Below are positions 15,712 through 24,845 of a stretch of 64,000 nucleotides of DNA, piece after piece. The DNA is taken from NCBI RefSeq assembly GCF_900107965.1, contig NZ_FNVU01000002.1, positions 310,001-374,000 on the forward strand, given 5' to 3'. The position numbers and the translations under genes were made by a program. Position 1 is the stretch's first letter. Every line of letters begins with the position of its first letter. This DNA comes from Actinacidiphila yanglinensis. GTDB lineage: Bacteria > Actinomycetota > Actinomycetes > Streptomycetales > Streptomycetaceae. The notes under the pieces are model-generated. The model was not told the DNA's origin and ran no database searches. It saw nothing but the letters and a program-made list of their open reading frames with translations.

Positions 15712-16497
15712 GTGTCCGTCACATCGGGTGACACGCGGAGCGGCCGGTTCGGCACGGACTGGGCCGCCTGGCAGCGCAGCTGGGATCGCCAGCAGGAGTG
15801 GTACCTGCCCGACCGGGAGGAACGCTTTCGGGTGATGCTGGACATGGTCGAGGCGACGGTCGGAGACGCGCCCAGGGTGCTGGACCTCGCCTGCGGTACC
15901 GGAAGTATCACGGACCGGCTGCTGCGGAGGTTCCCGCAGGCGCGCAGCACCGGGGTCGACCTGGACCCGGCACTGCTCACCATCGCGCGGGGGTCCTTCG
16001 CGCAGGAGGACCGGACGTCCTTCGTCACCGCCGACCTCAAGGACCCGCACTGGCCCGACCACCTCCCGTACGACGCGTACGACGCCGTGCTCACCGCGAC
16101 CGCGCTGCACTGGCTGCACAGCGACGAACTCGCCGTCCTCTACGGACAGCTGGCCGGGCTGCTCCGCGCCGGCGGGGTCTTCCTCAACGCCGACCGCATG
16201 CCCGACCCCGGGACGCCGCTCATCGACGCGGCGGAGTCGGCGCAGCGGCACGCCCGCATGGATCGCGCCAAGGCCGAGGGCGGCGCCCTCGACTGGCGCG
16301 AGTGGTGGGACGTCGCCGCCGCGGACCCGGTGCTGGCCGAGCCCACGGCGGAGCGGTTCCGCATCTACGGGGAGCACGCGGACGGGGACACCCCGTCCGC
16401 CGCCTGGCACGCCGAGACGCTGCGGGCGGCGGGCTTCCGCGAGGCCCGCACGGTGTGGGCGTCGCCGTCCGACGCGATGGTCCTCGCGTTGCGTTGA
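15712..16497 (+). CDS. Class I SAM-dependent methyltransferase
   Basis: A 261-residue methyltransferase. Motif I 'VLDLACGTGSITDRLLRRFP' lies at about 53-72, motif II 'GVDLDPALLTIARG' follows, and 'YDAVLTATALHWLHSDE' is motif IV, of the trans-aconitate-methyltransferase-like group. The acceptor substrate is unknown. GTG 15712 is supported by GGAG a few bases upstream. It is convergent with the ABC transporter operon across a 242-base repeat-filled gap, and divergent from the CGNR regulator, which may control it. Confidence 0.85.
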   Translation: MSVTSGDTRSGRFGTDWAAWQRSWDRQQEWYLPDREERFRVMLDMVEATVGDAPRVLDLACGTGSITDRLLRRFPQARSTGVDLDPALLTIARGSFAQEDRTSFVTADLKDPHWPDHLPYDAYDAVLTATALHWLHSDELAVLYGQLAGLLRAGGVFLNADRMPDPGTPLIDAAESAQRHARMDRAKAEGGALDWREWWDVAAADPVLAEPTAERFRIYGEHADGDTPSAAWHAETLRAAGFREARTVWASPSDAMVLALR

Positions 16498-16529
16498 GGG
16501 CCCCCCGGGGTGGGCGGTTCTGTGGGTTT

Positions 16530-16735
16530 CGGGACCACCTGCCGTGGGTGGCCTGTCGCGCAGTTCTCCCCCGGCCTGGCGGCTGGGTGGTGCCCCCACG
16601 CGCCCCTGGGTATGTGCGGCTCCCTCCGCGAATAGAGGGCAACCACCAAGGGGCGCGGGGAACTGCGCGGCGAGCCCCCACCGGCAGGTGGTCCCTCAAC
16701 CGGCGGAGAGGGGCACCCTGGAGGGTCAGGGCACC
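16530..16735. repeat. Dispersed intergenic repeat, long variant
   Basis: Fills the convergent gap between methyltransferase and ABC operon. The right arm AGGGGCGCGGGGAACTGCGCG lies at 16649-16669. The left arm (from 16557) is interrupted by about 35 bases (ctggcggctgggtggtgccc) that also occur in the 9775 copy. It ends with CCACCGGCAGGTGGTCCCTC. Confidence 0.8.
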
Positions 16736-16739
16736 CCTC

Positions 16740-17543
16740 TCACAGCACCTTGGAGAGGAACGCCTTCGTACGTTCGTGCTGCGGGCGCGAGAGGACGTCG
16801 CGGGGGTGGCCTGACTCGACCACCTGGCCGTCGTCCATGAAGACCAGCGCATCGCCGACCTCGCGGGCGAACCCCATCTCGTGGGTGACCACGATCATCG
16901 TCATGCCGTCCTCGGCGAGACTCCGCATCACGTCGAGGACGTCGCCGACGAGTTCGGGGTCGAGTGCCGAGGTCGGCTCGTCGAAGAGCATCAACTTGGG
17001 CTCCATGGCCAGCGCGCGGGCGATCGCCACCCGCTGCTGCTGCCCGCCGGACAGCTGCGACGGGAAGCTGGCCGCCTTGTCGGCGAGCCCGACCCGGTCC
17101 AGCAGGCGCTGGGCCCGCTCCCGGGCCACCGCCTTGCTCTCCCGGCGGACCTGCACCGGGCCCTCCATGACGTTCTCGATCGCGGTGAGGTGCGGGAAGA
17201 GGTTGAAGCGCTGGAAGACCATCCCGATGTCGCGCCGCTTGGCGGCCACCTCGCGGGGGCGCAGCTCGTGGAGCCTGCCGCCGTGCTCCCGGTAGCCGAT
17301 CAACTCGCCGTCGACCCACAGCCGTCCGGCGCTGATCTGCTCCAGGTGGTTGACGCACCGCAGGAAGGTGGACTTGCCGGAGCCGGACGGCCCGATCAGG
17401 CAGAACACCTCGCGGGGCGCCACCTCCAGGTCGATGCCCTTGAGGATGTGCGCGGCCCCGAAGGACTTGTGCACCGCCTCGGCCCGCACCATCGGCTCGG
17501 CGCCGGACTTCACCAGCTTGGCGCCGTTGCTGCTCGTGCTCAT
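16740..17543 (-). CDS. Polar amino-acid ABC transporter ATP-binding protein
   Basis: A 267-residue ATPase of the GlnQ/HisP class. Walker [10 protein letters not shown] at 51-59, Q-loop '[18 protein letters not shown]', signature LSGGQQQR, Walker B '[14 protein letters not shown]', H-loop '[11 protein letters not shown]'. It powers uptake through the permease encoded immediately upstream (1-base gap); the solute-binding lipoprotein is the first gene of this three-gene operon. Likely substrates are polar or basic amino acids, by family. It ends at the repeat element, which may serve as 3' end structure. Confidence 0.93.
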   Translation of the reverse strand: MSTSSNGAKLVKSGAEPMVRAEAVHKSFGAAHILKGIDLEVAPREVFCLIGPSGSGKSTFLRCVNHLEQISAGRLWVDGELIGYREHGGRLHELRPREVAAKRRDIGMVFQRFNLFPHLTAIENVMEGPVQVRRESKAVARERAQRLLDRVGLADKAASFPSQLSGGQQQRVAIARALAMEPKLMLFDEPTSALDPELVGDVLDVMRSLAEDGMTMIVVTHEMGFAREVGDALVFMDDGQVVESGHPRDVLSRPQHERTKAFLSKVL

Positions 17544-17544
17544 C

Positions 17545-18495
17545 TCAGGCCACCTTCGGTCGGCGCACGGTGGACAGGTTGTCCCGGACGCGCTGCCAGG
17601 GGGTCTTGGGCAGCGAGCGCTGCGAACCGCGCGCGTACCGGCGTTCCATGTAGAACTGGCCGACGCTGAAGACGCTGGTCAGCACCAGGTACCAGACCGA
17701 GGCGACGAAGTAGAGCTCCATGACCGCGGTGGTGTCGTTGCCGATGTTCGAGGTCGCCCGCAGCAGTTCGGTGTACTGCACCACCGAGACCAGCGACGAG
17801 GTCTTGAGCATGTTGATGAACTCGTTGCCGGTCGGCGGGATGATCACGCGCATCGCCTGCGGCAGCACGATCCGGCGCATGGTCTGTGCGCCGGTCATGC
17901 CCAGTGCCTGCGACGCCTCGGACTGGCCCTCGTCGACCGACTGGATGCCGGCCCGGACGATCTCGGCCATGTACGCGCCCTCGTTGAGGCCGAGGCCCAG
18001 CAGGGCGGCCACGAACGGGGTCATCACGGCGGTCGTGTCGTTCTTGTACAGCGGCATCAGGTTGATCGTGTGGAAGATCAACGCGAGGTTGAACCACATC
18101 AGCAGCTGCACGTACACCGGGGTGCCGCGGAAGAACCAGATGTACAGCCACGCCACCGCCCCGGTGACCGGGTTCTTCGACAGCCGCATGACCGCGAAGA
18201 GCACGCCCAGCACCAGGCCCATGGCCATCGAGCAGACCGAGATGAGGATGGTGTGCCACACGCCCTGCAGCACCGTGTGGTCGAACAGCCGGTCGCCGAC
18301 CGTGCCCCACAGGATGTCGCCCTGCGAGAAGGCGTAGGCGAGCCAGCCGAGCAGGGCGAGCACGACCACCGCGGCCACCCAGCGCCCGTAGTGGCGCACT
18401 GGGATGGCACGGATGGCCTCGTAGGGGAGGACCTGCTGCGGGCTGTCGGACGAAGGGGTGTCGGCCGGCTCCCGGCCGGCCTCGACGCATGTCAT
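17545..18495 (-). CDS. Amino-acid ABC transporter permease
   Basis: A 316-residue membrane protein of the HisM/GlnP family. About 40 cytosolic residues are followed by hydrophobic helices (about 42-60, 75-105, 115-140, 165-190, 255-280). The cytoplasmic EAA loop '[35 protein letters not shown]' contacts the ATPase. One permease gene only, so it likely works as a homodimer. Start 18495 and the stop of the binding-protein gene are one base apart, and its own stop is one base from the ATPase start, so translation is tightly coupled. Confidence 0.92.
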   Translation of the reverse strand: MTCVEAGREPADTPSSDSPQQVLPYEAIRAIPVRHYGRWVAAVVVLALLGWLAYAFSQGDILWGTVGDRLFDHTVLQGVWHTILISVCSMAMGLVLGVLFAVMRLSKNPVTGAVAWLYIWFFRGTPVYVQLLMWFNLALIFHTINLMPLYKNDTTAVMTPFVAALLGLGLNEGAYMAEIVRAGIQSVDEGQSEASQALGMTGAQTMRRIVLPQAMRVIIPPTGNEFINMLKTSSLVSVVQYTELLRATSNIGNDTTAVMELYFVASVWYLVLTSVFSVGQFYMERRYARGSQRSLPKTPWQRVRDNLSTVRRPKVA

Positions 18496-18496
18496 G

Positions 18497-19471
18497 TCAG
18501 GAGCCGCCGTTGATCGCGGCCGTCTTGATGGCGCCGCTGGCGGCGTTCCACTTCGCGAGCACCTGGGCGTAGGTGCCGTCCGCGATGATCGCGTTCATCG
18601 CCTGCTGGATGACGTCCCGCAGCTGGCTGTTGCTCTTGTCCAGCGCGATGCCGAAGGGACCGGCGTCGGCCGGGGAGCCGGCCACCTCGAAGTCGTTGCC
18701 GTTGCCGGACTTCTGTGCGATGTACGCGGCCACCGGGGTGTCGTTGAGGTCCGCGACCGCGCCGCCGGCCTTGACCCGGGTCTGCGCCTCGGCGTCGGTG
18801 TCGAACGACTGGATCGTCAGGCCCTTGGAACCGCAGGCGGTCTTCTGCTTCTTGAAGGCGTCCTCGTAGATGGTGCCGCGCTGCACGGCGACGCTCTTGC
18901 CGCACAGATCGGCCAACGAGGTGACCTTCTTCGGGTTGCCCTTCTGCACCAGCAGCGAGGATCCGGACATGTAGTAGTCGACGAAGTCGACGCCCTTGCC
19001 GGTCTTCTTGCCCTTGTCGTCCAGTCCCTGCTGGCGGTCCTTGGTGTCGCTCATAGCGGACATCACGATGTCGTCGCGGCCGGTGTAGAGCGAGGTGATC
19101 AGGCCGTCGAACTGGCCGTTGGAGAACTCCAGCTTCACGCCGAGCTGCTTGGACAGGGCCGCGCCGAGGTCCGGGTCTATGCCGATGATCTTGCCGTTGG
19201 AGGTCTGCTCCATCGGGGCGTACGACGCGTCGGTGCCGACCTTGATCACGCCGGCGTCCTGGAACTTCTTCGGCAGCTTGGCGAAGAGCGGGGCCGCGGA
19301 GGTGCTGGTCGACGGGCTGCTGCCGGACGAACTGGCCGAGGAACCGCCGGAGTCGTCCTTCTTGGTCTGGTCGCCGCACCCGGTGAGCACCAGGGCGCCG
19401 GCGACCGCGAGGGCGGCGACCGCGGTGAGGCGAGTGAGGGGGGTCGAACACCGGGGGGTGCCTGCGGTCAT
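18497..19471 (-). CDS. Amino-acid ABC transporter substrate-binding lipoprotein
   Basis: A 324-residue SBP_bac_3 protein. Lipoprotein signal 1-31 with lipobox LTGC (C32 lipidated), a Ser/Thr-rich linker to about 60, then the binding fold 'GVIKVGTDASYAPMEQTSNGKIIGIDPDLGAALSKQLGVKLEF' through 'VLAKWNAASGAIKTAAINGGS'. It captures the ligand outside the cell. ATG 19471 gives the proper signal peptide; the upstream in-frame extension to 19741 is spurious. It is the first gene of the operon. The 419-base gap upstream (19472-19890), shared with the divergent malic enzyme gene, must hold both promoters; I could not assign boxes confidently. Confidence 0.93.
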   Translation of the reverse strand: MTAGTPRCSTPLTRLTAVAALAVAGALVLTGCGDQTKKDDSGGSSASSSGSSPSTSTSAAPLFAKLPKKFQDAGVIKVGTDASYAPMEQTSNGKIIGIDPDLGAALSKQLGVKLEFSNGQFDGLITSLYTGRDDIVMSAMSDTKDRQQGLDDKGKKTGKGVDFVDYYMSGSSLLVQKGNPKKVTSLADLCGKSVAVQRGTIYEDAFKKQKTACGSKGLTIQSFDTDAEAQTRVKAGGAVADLNDTPVAAYIAQKSGNGNDFEVAGSPADAGPFGIALDKSNSQLRDVIQQAMNAIIADGTYAQVLAKWNAASGAIKTAAINGGS

Positions 19472-19890
19472 CGCTGTGTCCTCCAACGAAACGAGGGGGG
19501 TGCCAGTAGCCGGTCCAGGGAGGTCGGGGGCACACATCTTCGAGTACCGCCACCCTGTGTGATCTGTGCATCTTGCCATCCGGACAGGGCCAGTCAGGGT
19601 CCCCGTTGTGTCAAAATCGGATAACGGGCGATCCCCGGGCTGCCATCGGGCCGGCACACCAAGGCCGGACCGCGATGGAGCCGTGCCGATCGATCGGTGC
19701 TCGTCATCGGAAACCGACTTCCGGTAGAACGGGACCTTCACCCCTCATCCGGGGCCAACGGCGTGCGTGCGGCGCGCCTGGCGCCGCCGTGCCACCCGGC
19801 TCACTCGTATCCGGTGGCCTCGGCGCCGAGCCCACCTCTCCCCGCATCGGGGCGAGTACCCACCCTCACCTTCTCGACCTAGGGGTCACA

Positions 19891-21105
19891 GTGGCAGCGG
19901 AGATCGTCAATTCCCCCAACCTCGCGGATGCGGACGCATCGGACGAGGAGTTCCCGATCGACCCGGTGTTCGCCCTGCACCGCGGCGGCAAGATGGCGAT
20001 CGTCGGAACCGTTCCGGTGCGTGACGCCGACGACCTGTCGCTCGCGTACACGCCCGGCGTCGCCGAGGTCTGCACCGCGATCGCCGAACAGCCGGAACTG
20101 GTGCACGACTACACCTGGAAGTCCCAGGTGGTCGCGGTGGTCACCGACGGCACCGCGGTGCTCGGGCTCGGCGACATCGGGCCGGAGGCGTCGCTGCCGG
20201 TGATGGAGGGCAAGGCGATCCTCTTCAAGCAGTTCGGCGGGGTGGACGCGGTGCCGATCGCGCTGGCCTGCACCGGAGTCGACGAGATCGTGGAGACCGT
20301 GGTGCGGCTCGCGCCGTCCTTCGGCGGGATCAACCTGGAGGACATCTCCGCGCCGCGCTGCTTCGAGATCGAGCGGCGGCTCAAGGACGCGCTGGACATC
20401 CCCGTCTTCCACGACGACCAGCACGGCACCGCGGTCGTCACTCTCGCGGCGCTGCGCAACGCGGCCACCCTCACCGGCCGTTCGCTCGGCGAGTTGCGGG
20501 CGGTGATCTCCGGCGCCGGCGCGGCCGGGGTGGCCATCGCGAAGATCCTGCTGGAGGCGGGGATCGGCGATGTCGCGGTCACCGACCGCAAGGGCGTGGT
20601 GCACGCCGGCCGGGACGACCTCAACCCCGTGAAGCGCGACCTGGCTTCGTATACGAACAAGGCGGGGCTGACCGGCACGCTGGACGAGGCGCTGGCGGGC
20701 GCGGACGTCTTCATCGGCGTCTCGGGGGGCACCGTCGCGGAGGACGCGGTCGCGAGCATGGCCGAGGGCTGCTTCGTCTTCGCCATGGCCAACCCCACGC
20801 CCGAGGTGCACCCGGACGTGGCGCGGAAGTACGCGGCGGTGGTCGCCACCGGGCGCAGCGACTTCCCCAACCAGATCAACAACGTGCTCGCCTTCCCCGG
20901 CATCTTCTCGGGCGCCCTCCAGGTGCGCGCGACGGCGATCACCGAGGCGATGAAGCTCGCGGCGGCCGAGGCGCTGGCCGCGGTGGTCGCGGACGAGCTC
21001 TCCGCGGAGTGCGTGATCCCGTCCCCCTTCGACCCCCGGGTGGCCCCGGCGGTCAGCGCCGCGGTCGCGGCGGCGGCCCGCGCGGAGGGCGTCGCGAAGC
21101 GCTGA
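19891..21105 (+). CDS. NAD(P)-dependent malic enzyme
   Basis: A 404-residue malate oxidoreductase (decarboxylating) of the short bacterial type. The malic N-domain has 'LSLAYTPGVAEVCTAI' and 'GTAVLGLGDIGPEASLPVMEGKAILFKQFGGVDAVPIAL', the metal site 'EDISAPRCFEIERRL...PVFHDDQHGTAVV', and the NAD-binding domain 'VISGAGAAGVAIAKILLEAG'. It converts malate to pyruvate + CO2 with NAD(P)H. GTG 19891 (VAAEIVNSP) follows AGGGG; longer upstream reading is low-complexity. The start agrees with what I recall of streptomycete malate oxidoreductase. Confidence 0.94.
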   Translation: MAAEIVNSPNLADADASDEEFPIDPVFALHRGGKMAIVGTVPVRDADDLSLAYTPGVAEVCTAIAEQPELVHDYTWKSQVVAVVTDGTAVLGLGDIGPEASLPVMEGKAILFKQFGGVDAVPIALACTGVDEIVETVVRLAPSFGGINLEDISAPRCFEIERRLKDALDIPVFHDDQHGTAVVTLAALRNAATLTGRSLGELRAVISGAGAAGVAIAKILLEAGIGDVAVTDRKGVVHAGRDDLNPVKRDLASYTNKAGLTGTLDEALAGADVFIGVSGGTVAEDAVASMAEGCFVFAMANPTPEVHPDVARKYAAVVATGRSDFPNQINNVLAFPGIFSGALQVRATAITEAMKLAAAEALAAVVADELSAECVIPSPFDPRVAPAVSAAVAAAARAEGVAKR

Positions 21106-21121
21106 CGGCCGCGAGCCGAGC

Positions 21122-21188
21122 CCGGCGGGAGAGCCGAGCCGCGTCCTGGTCCGGCGGGAGAGCCGCGCCCCGGTCCGTCCGGCGGGAG
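21122..21188. repeat. Three short direct repeats
   Basis: CCGGCGGGAG occurs at 21122, 21151 and 21179 (about 28-29 base spacing) in the 220-base gap between malic enzyme and the dehydrogenase gene. The rest of that gap shows nothing recognisable. Confidence 0.5.
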
Positions 21189-21325
21189 CCGGGAGCCCCG
21201 CGGTGCTCCCCTCCCGCCCGGGCCGTGGCGAGCGACTGGCCCGGGCGGGCCGGATGCGGTGCGCGGTCCGTGTCACACCGGCGGGTGGTTCCGTACCGGC
21301 GGGTAGGGGGCCTAGGGTCGGGGCC

Positions 21326-22288
21326 ATGTTTGCCGTGTATGCCGGGCGTATTGATGCGGAGCAGCCGCTGCGGGGGCTGGAGTCGGGGGAGCGGCCGGAG
21401 CCGGAGGTGCGGCCCGGGTGGAGCAGGGTGACGGTGCGGGCGGCCTCGCTCAACCACCATGACCTGTGGTCGCTGCGGGGCGTCGGCCTGGGCGAGGAGA
21501 GCCTGCCGATGATCCTCGGCTGCGACGCCGCCGGAGTGGACGAGGACGGCAACGAGGTCGTCCTGCACTCGGTGATCGGCCAGAGCGGCCACGGCGTCGG
21601 CCCGCGGGAGCGCCGCTCGATCCTCACCGAGAAGTACCAGGGCACCTTCGCCGAGCAGGTCACCGTGCCGACCTGGAACGTCCTGCCGAAGCCTCCGGAG
21701 CTGTCCTTCGAGGAGGCGGCCTGCCTGCCCACCGCATGGCTGACCGCCTACCGGATGCTCTTCACCAACGCGGGGGTCCGGCCGGGTGACGCCGTGCTCG
21801 TGCAGGGCGCCGGCGGAGGCGTCGCCACCGCGGCGATCGTGCTGGCGAAGGCGGCGGGCCTGCGGGTCTACGCCACCAGCCGCAGCGCCGCCAAGCGCAG
21901 CAGGGCCGAGCAGTTGGGCGCCCACGGGGTGTACGAACCCGGTGCGCGGCTGCCGGAGCGGGTGGACGCCGTGATCGAGACCGTCGGCGCGGCCACCTGG
22001 TCGCACTCGGTGAAGTCGCTGCGCCCCGGGGGCACCCTGGTGATCTCCGGCGCCACCAGCGGCCCCAACCCGTCCTCGGCGGAGCTCAACCGGATCTTCT
22101 TCCTGGAGTTGAGGGTCGTCGGGTCGACGATGGGCACCAAGGACGAGCTGGAGGATCTGCTCGGCTTCTGCGCCGTGACCGGGGTGCGGCCGGTGATCGA
22201 TTCGGTGCTGCCGCTGGACCGGGCCCGGGAGGGCTTCGAACGCCTCGCGGAGGGTGAGGCGTTCGGCAAGGTGGTGCTCACGACGTAG
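21326..22288 (+). CDS. Zinc-type alcohol dehydrogenase / quinone oxidoreductase family protein
   Basis: A 320-residue MDR-superfamily enzyme. The GroES-like N-domain includes 'RAASLNHHDLWSLRGVG...LGCDAAGVDEDG'. The nucleotide-binding motif is 'VLVQGAGGGVATAAIVLAKAAGLRVYATSRSAAKRSRAEQLGA'. It reduces or oxidises a carbonyl/alcohol with NAD(P)H; substrate unknown. The canonical structural-zinc Cys cluster is absent, so it is closer to the zinc-independent or single-zinc branch. ATG 21326. The last 11 bases overlap the convergent PadR gene. Confidence 0.87.
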   Translation: MFAVYAGRIDAEQPLRGLESGERPEPEVRPGWSRVTVRAASLNHHDLWSLRGVGLGEESLPMILGCDAAGVDEDGNEVVLHSVIGQSGHGVGPRERRSILTEKYQGTFAEQVTVPTWNVLPKPPELSFEEAACLPTAWLTAYRMLFTNAGVRPGDAVLVQGAGGGVATAAIVLAKAAGLRVYATSRSAAKRSRAEQLGAHGVYEPGARLPERVDAVIETVGAATWSHSVKSLRPGGTLVISGATSGPNPSSAELNRIFFLELRVVGSTMGTKDELEDLLGFCAVTGVRPVIDSVLPLDRAREGFERLAEGEAFGKVVLTT

Positions 22289-23339
22289 GCCCGTGTCCGT
22301 GCAGCGCGGCGGAGATCCGGGCCGCCGCGGCGGACAGGTGGCGCCGTACCTCGCGCAGCTGGCGATCGCTGACACCGCGGTCCCTGGCGGTGTCGCGGAT
22401 GTCGTCGCGGAAGCGGTCGAGCAGCCGTTCGAGGTCGCGCAACGGGTCGGCGGAGGGCGGCAGGTCGTCGTCCGGCGCCGGGTCGTGCTGCTCGGCCTTG
22501 TCCCACGGCGACGGGGCAGCGGGCGGGGTGGGCGGGGTGGGTGCCGTCGGCGGTGTGGGCGGGGTCGGAGCGGTCGGCGGGGTCGGAGGGGTGGACGCGC
22601 TCGGCGGAGCCGGGGGGCTCGGCGGGGCGGGGGGAGCCGGGAACTGGCCGAACTGGCCCAGCTCGCGAGTGAGTTCGGCCAGGCCCTCGCGGAACCCGCT
22701 CTGCCAGTCGCCGCCCTTGGTGTGCGACTGGACCTGCTCCTGGACCTGCCGGGCGATCCGCTGCATCTCGTCCCGCGCGGTGTCCATCGCGTCGCGTGCC
22801 GCGTCGCGGGCGGCCTTGGCCTGGCGGCGGGCGTCGCGCGCCTCCTCCTTGGCCCGGCGGCTCTCCTCCTTCGCCTGCTTGGTCTGCTCCTTCCACTCCC
22901 GCTGCGCCTCGCCCCAGCCGTGGGAGCCGTTCCCGGTACGGCCGGGCTTGGTACGGGCCTGCTGGGCCGCGGCGCGCACCTCGCGGCGCAGATCGCCGGC
23001 GGCGCCCCGGACGTCCTCGCGGATCTCGGCGGCCAGCGAGGAGACCGACTCGCGGATCTCGGCCTCCAGGCCGGCGATCTCGTCGGCCCGGGCAGCGAGT
23101 TCGGCCCGTCCGGCGTCGGTGAGGGCGTAGATCTTGCGGCCGCCCTCGGTGGAGTGGGTGACCAGGCCCTCCTGCTCCAGCTTGGCGAGCCGGGGGTAGA
23201 CGGTGCCGGCCGAGGGCGCGTACAGCCCCTGGAAGCGCTCCTCCAGCATCCGGATCACGTCGTAGCCGTGGCGCGGGGACTCGTCGAGCAGCTTGAGCAG
23301 GTACAGGCGCAGCCGGCCGTGGGCGAAGACGGGTGCCAT
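22278..23339 (-). CDS. PadR family regulator with long helical/proline-rich tail
   Basis: 353 residues, about three times a minimal PadR. The PadR winged helix spans 1-80 ('HGRLRLYLLKLLDESPRHGYDVIRMLEERFQGLYAPSAGTVYPRLAKLEQEGLVTHSTEGGRKIYALTDAG'). A long Ala/Arg/Glu coiled coil runs about 85-205 ('EWKEQTKQAKEESRRAKEEARDARRQAKAARDAARDAMD'), then Pro/Thr repeats (about 230-275, PPTPPTAPTPPT units), and a helical end that could dimerise. It is encoded one base after the DUF4097 gene, so the two are one operon. A PadR-type palindrome lies upstream of the operon. Confidence 0.9.
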   Translation of the reverse strand: MAPVFAHGRLRLYLLKLLDESPRHGYDVIRMLEERFQGLYAPSAGTVYPRLAKLEQEGLVTHSTEGGRKIYALTDAGRAELAARADEIAGLEAEIRESVSSLAAEIREDVRGAAGDLRREVRAAAQQARTKPGRTGNGSHGWGEAQREWKEQTKQAKEESRRAKEEARDARRQAKAARDAARDAMDTARDEMQRIARQVQEQVQSHTKGGDWQSGFREGLAELTRELGQFGQFPAPPAPPSPPAPPSASTPPTPPTAPTPPTPPTAPTPPTPPAAPSPWDKAEQHDPAPDDDLPPSADPLRDLERLLDRFRDDIRDTARDRGVSDRQLREVRRHLSAAAARISAALHGHGPTS

Positions 23340-23340
23340 G

Positions 23341-24234
23341 TCAGATGTCCTTCCGCAGCGAGGTGGCGTCGCCGCTCGTGCCGTCCGGCCCGCCGGGGTC
23401 GGGTGCGTCCGTCCGGTCGTCCAGCGGTGGCCGGCGCAGCAGCGTCAGCGACCCGGAGACGCTGGTGGCCCGGAGGCGGGCGGTGCCGCTGCCGATGGTC
23501 CCGGTGATCCGCTTGGCGCCCCAGATGCCGGAGACCCGCAGCTCGTCGAAGGCGCAGAAGACCTTGCCGCTGGCGGTGTTGGCGTCGACCTCGGCGTCCC
23601 CGGGTTCGGGCAGCCGCAGCGCGATCTCGCCGGAGACGGTGGACAGCCGGACCTCGCCGCCGCTCGACGGGTTCAGGTCGAGCACCATGCCGCCGCTCAC
23701 CGAGTCCGCCTTGATCGCTGAGCCGCTGCCGTCGACCACGGTGAGGTTGCCGGAGACCGTGCTGAACGCCAGGTCCCCGCTCAGCGACTGGGCCTCGACG
23801 CTGCCGCCGACCGTTCGCGCCTTCACCGGGCCGCGCAGGCCGACCAGGGTGGTGTCGCCGTTCACCCCCAGGACGGAGGTGGTGCCGCTGATGCCGGAGA
23901 CCACCGCGGTGGCGCCGACCACGCCGACCTCGACGTCGGTCTGCTGGGGCACCGCGAGCGAGACGACCGCGCGCCGGTCCCAGCCCTTGCGGTCGAGCCA
24001 CTTCATGAAGCCGTTCCACTCCATGTCGTCGTAGCCGACGCTGAGGGTGCCGCCGTCGAGCCGCACCTTCAGCGGCGGGCCGCTCAGCTCGCTGACCTCC
24101 ACCCGGGCGGGGCCGCCGTCGGTGCCGACCACGTTGATCGCGCCGCTGACGATCCTGACGTTCAGGGTGTCGATCCGCTCGTCGAAGACGAACGTCTCCG
24201 GTTCCGTGACGAGCCGTTCCGACATGCCGCTCAT
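23341..24234 (-). CDS. DUF4097 family beta-strand repeat protein
   Basis: A 297-residue protein with no signal peptide or membrane segment. It is built of repeated short beta strands of a right-handed beta-helix type ('NVRIVSGAINVVGTDGG', 'ARTVGGSVEAQSLSGDLAFSTVSGNLTVVDGSGSAIKADSVSGGMVLDL', 'ANTASGKVFCAFDELRVSG'), the DUF4097/putative adhesin pattern. In Bacillus and actinobacteria such proteins often pair with PadR or anti-sigma genes in envelope-stress circuits. The biochemical role is unknown. First gene of the PadR operon; ATG 24234, with an alternative MSERL three codons in. Confidence 0.85.
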   Translation of the reverse strand: MSGMSERLVTEPETFVFDERIDTLNVRIVSGAINVVGTDGGPARVEVSELSGPPLKVRLDGGTLSVGYDDMEWNGFMKWLDRKGWDRRAVVSLAVPQQTDVEVGVVGATAVVSGISGTTSVLGVNGDTTLVGLRGPVKARTVGGSVEAQSLSGDLAFSTVSGNLTVVDGSGSAIKADSVSGGMVLDLNPSSGGEVRLSTVSGEIALRLPEPGDAEVDANTASGKVFCAFDELRVSGIWGAKRITGTIGSGTARLRATSVSGSLTLLRRPPLDDRTDAPDPGGPDGTSGDATSLRKDI

Positions 24235-24266
24235 GGTGCCCCTCCTCCGCCGCCGACCAACGCAAC

Positions 24267-24302
24267 ATATCGCGTCTTCTGAAAGACACGATATATCGCG
24301 TG
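24267..24302 (-). promoter_or_regulatory. PadR-type operator
   Basis: ATATCGCGTCTT-ctga-AAGACACGATAT (24267-24294), 12-base arms with one mismatch. It is followed by a third half-site ATATCGCGTG at 24293-24302. It lies 33 bases upstream of the DUF4097-padR operon, so autorepression is likely. Confidence 0.7.
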
Positions 24303-24323
24303 CCGCTCACGTCAAGGGGTGCC

Positions 24324-24512
24324 CTACGCGTCGTCCTCGTCGTCCTCGTCGTCCAGCCGCGCCAGCCAGGTCGCGAGCCGCTCGACCGGCACCTCGAACT
24401 CGGGGTTGAGGTCGACGAACTCCCGCAGCCGGTCGGCCAGCCAGTCGAAGCTCACCTCCTCCTCGCCGCGCCGGTCGGCCAGCTCCTCGATACCGCGGTC
24501 GGTGAAGTACAA
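24324..24512 (-). CDS. Small conserved acidic protein (DUF6104-like)
   Basis: A 62-residue protein beginning at TTG 24512 with GGAG six bases before: 'YFTDRGIEELADRRGEEEVSFDWLADRLREFVDLNPEFEVPVERLATWLARLDDEDDEDD'. A short helical domain with a strongly acidic tail; I recall near-identical small proteins throughout Streptomyces but no known function. Upstream in-frame starts exist (to 24665) but the extra residues are Pro/Ser-rich and unlike the conserved part. Cytosolic. It lies between the PadR operon and the accessory island. Confidence 0.75.
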   Translation of the reverse strand: MYFTDRGIEELADRRGEEEVSFDWLADRLREFVDLNPEFEVPVERLATWLARLDDEDDEDDA

Positions 24513-24845
24513 GATCTGCTCCGGAACAGGGGTGGGACAGGTGGTGGACGGGCAGGAAAACCGCAGGAAGGACCGGGACGGTGTGCCACCGGGGGGTGGG
24601 CTGCCGGGTTCCGCGGCCCGCGGGGCCCGCTCACCGTCAAGGATAGGCAGTGTCGGGGAAGGCACTCACGCAGGTGGGAGCGGGCGATAACCTTCCCTGA
24701 CGACCCGGCCCAGTGGGGGGAATGAGCACGTGCGGACGTCGGCGACCGGCCAGCGGCCCGCGGCGGGAAGCGCCGCGGCGGCCGCAGCGCGTCCTCGTGG
24801 ACGCACCCCCGCCCCCCGCGCCGCCATTCCCGCAAGGGGCGCACG

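Noticed and set aside
19472..19890. Promoters for the divergent ABC operon and malic enzyme gene (for example TGTCAA near 19609)
   Set aside because: No acceptable -10 at standard spacing; I could not assign boxes reliably.
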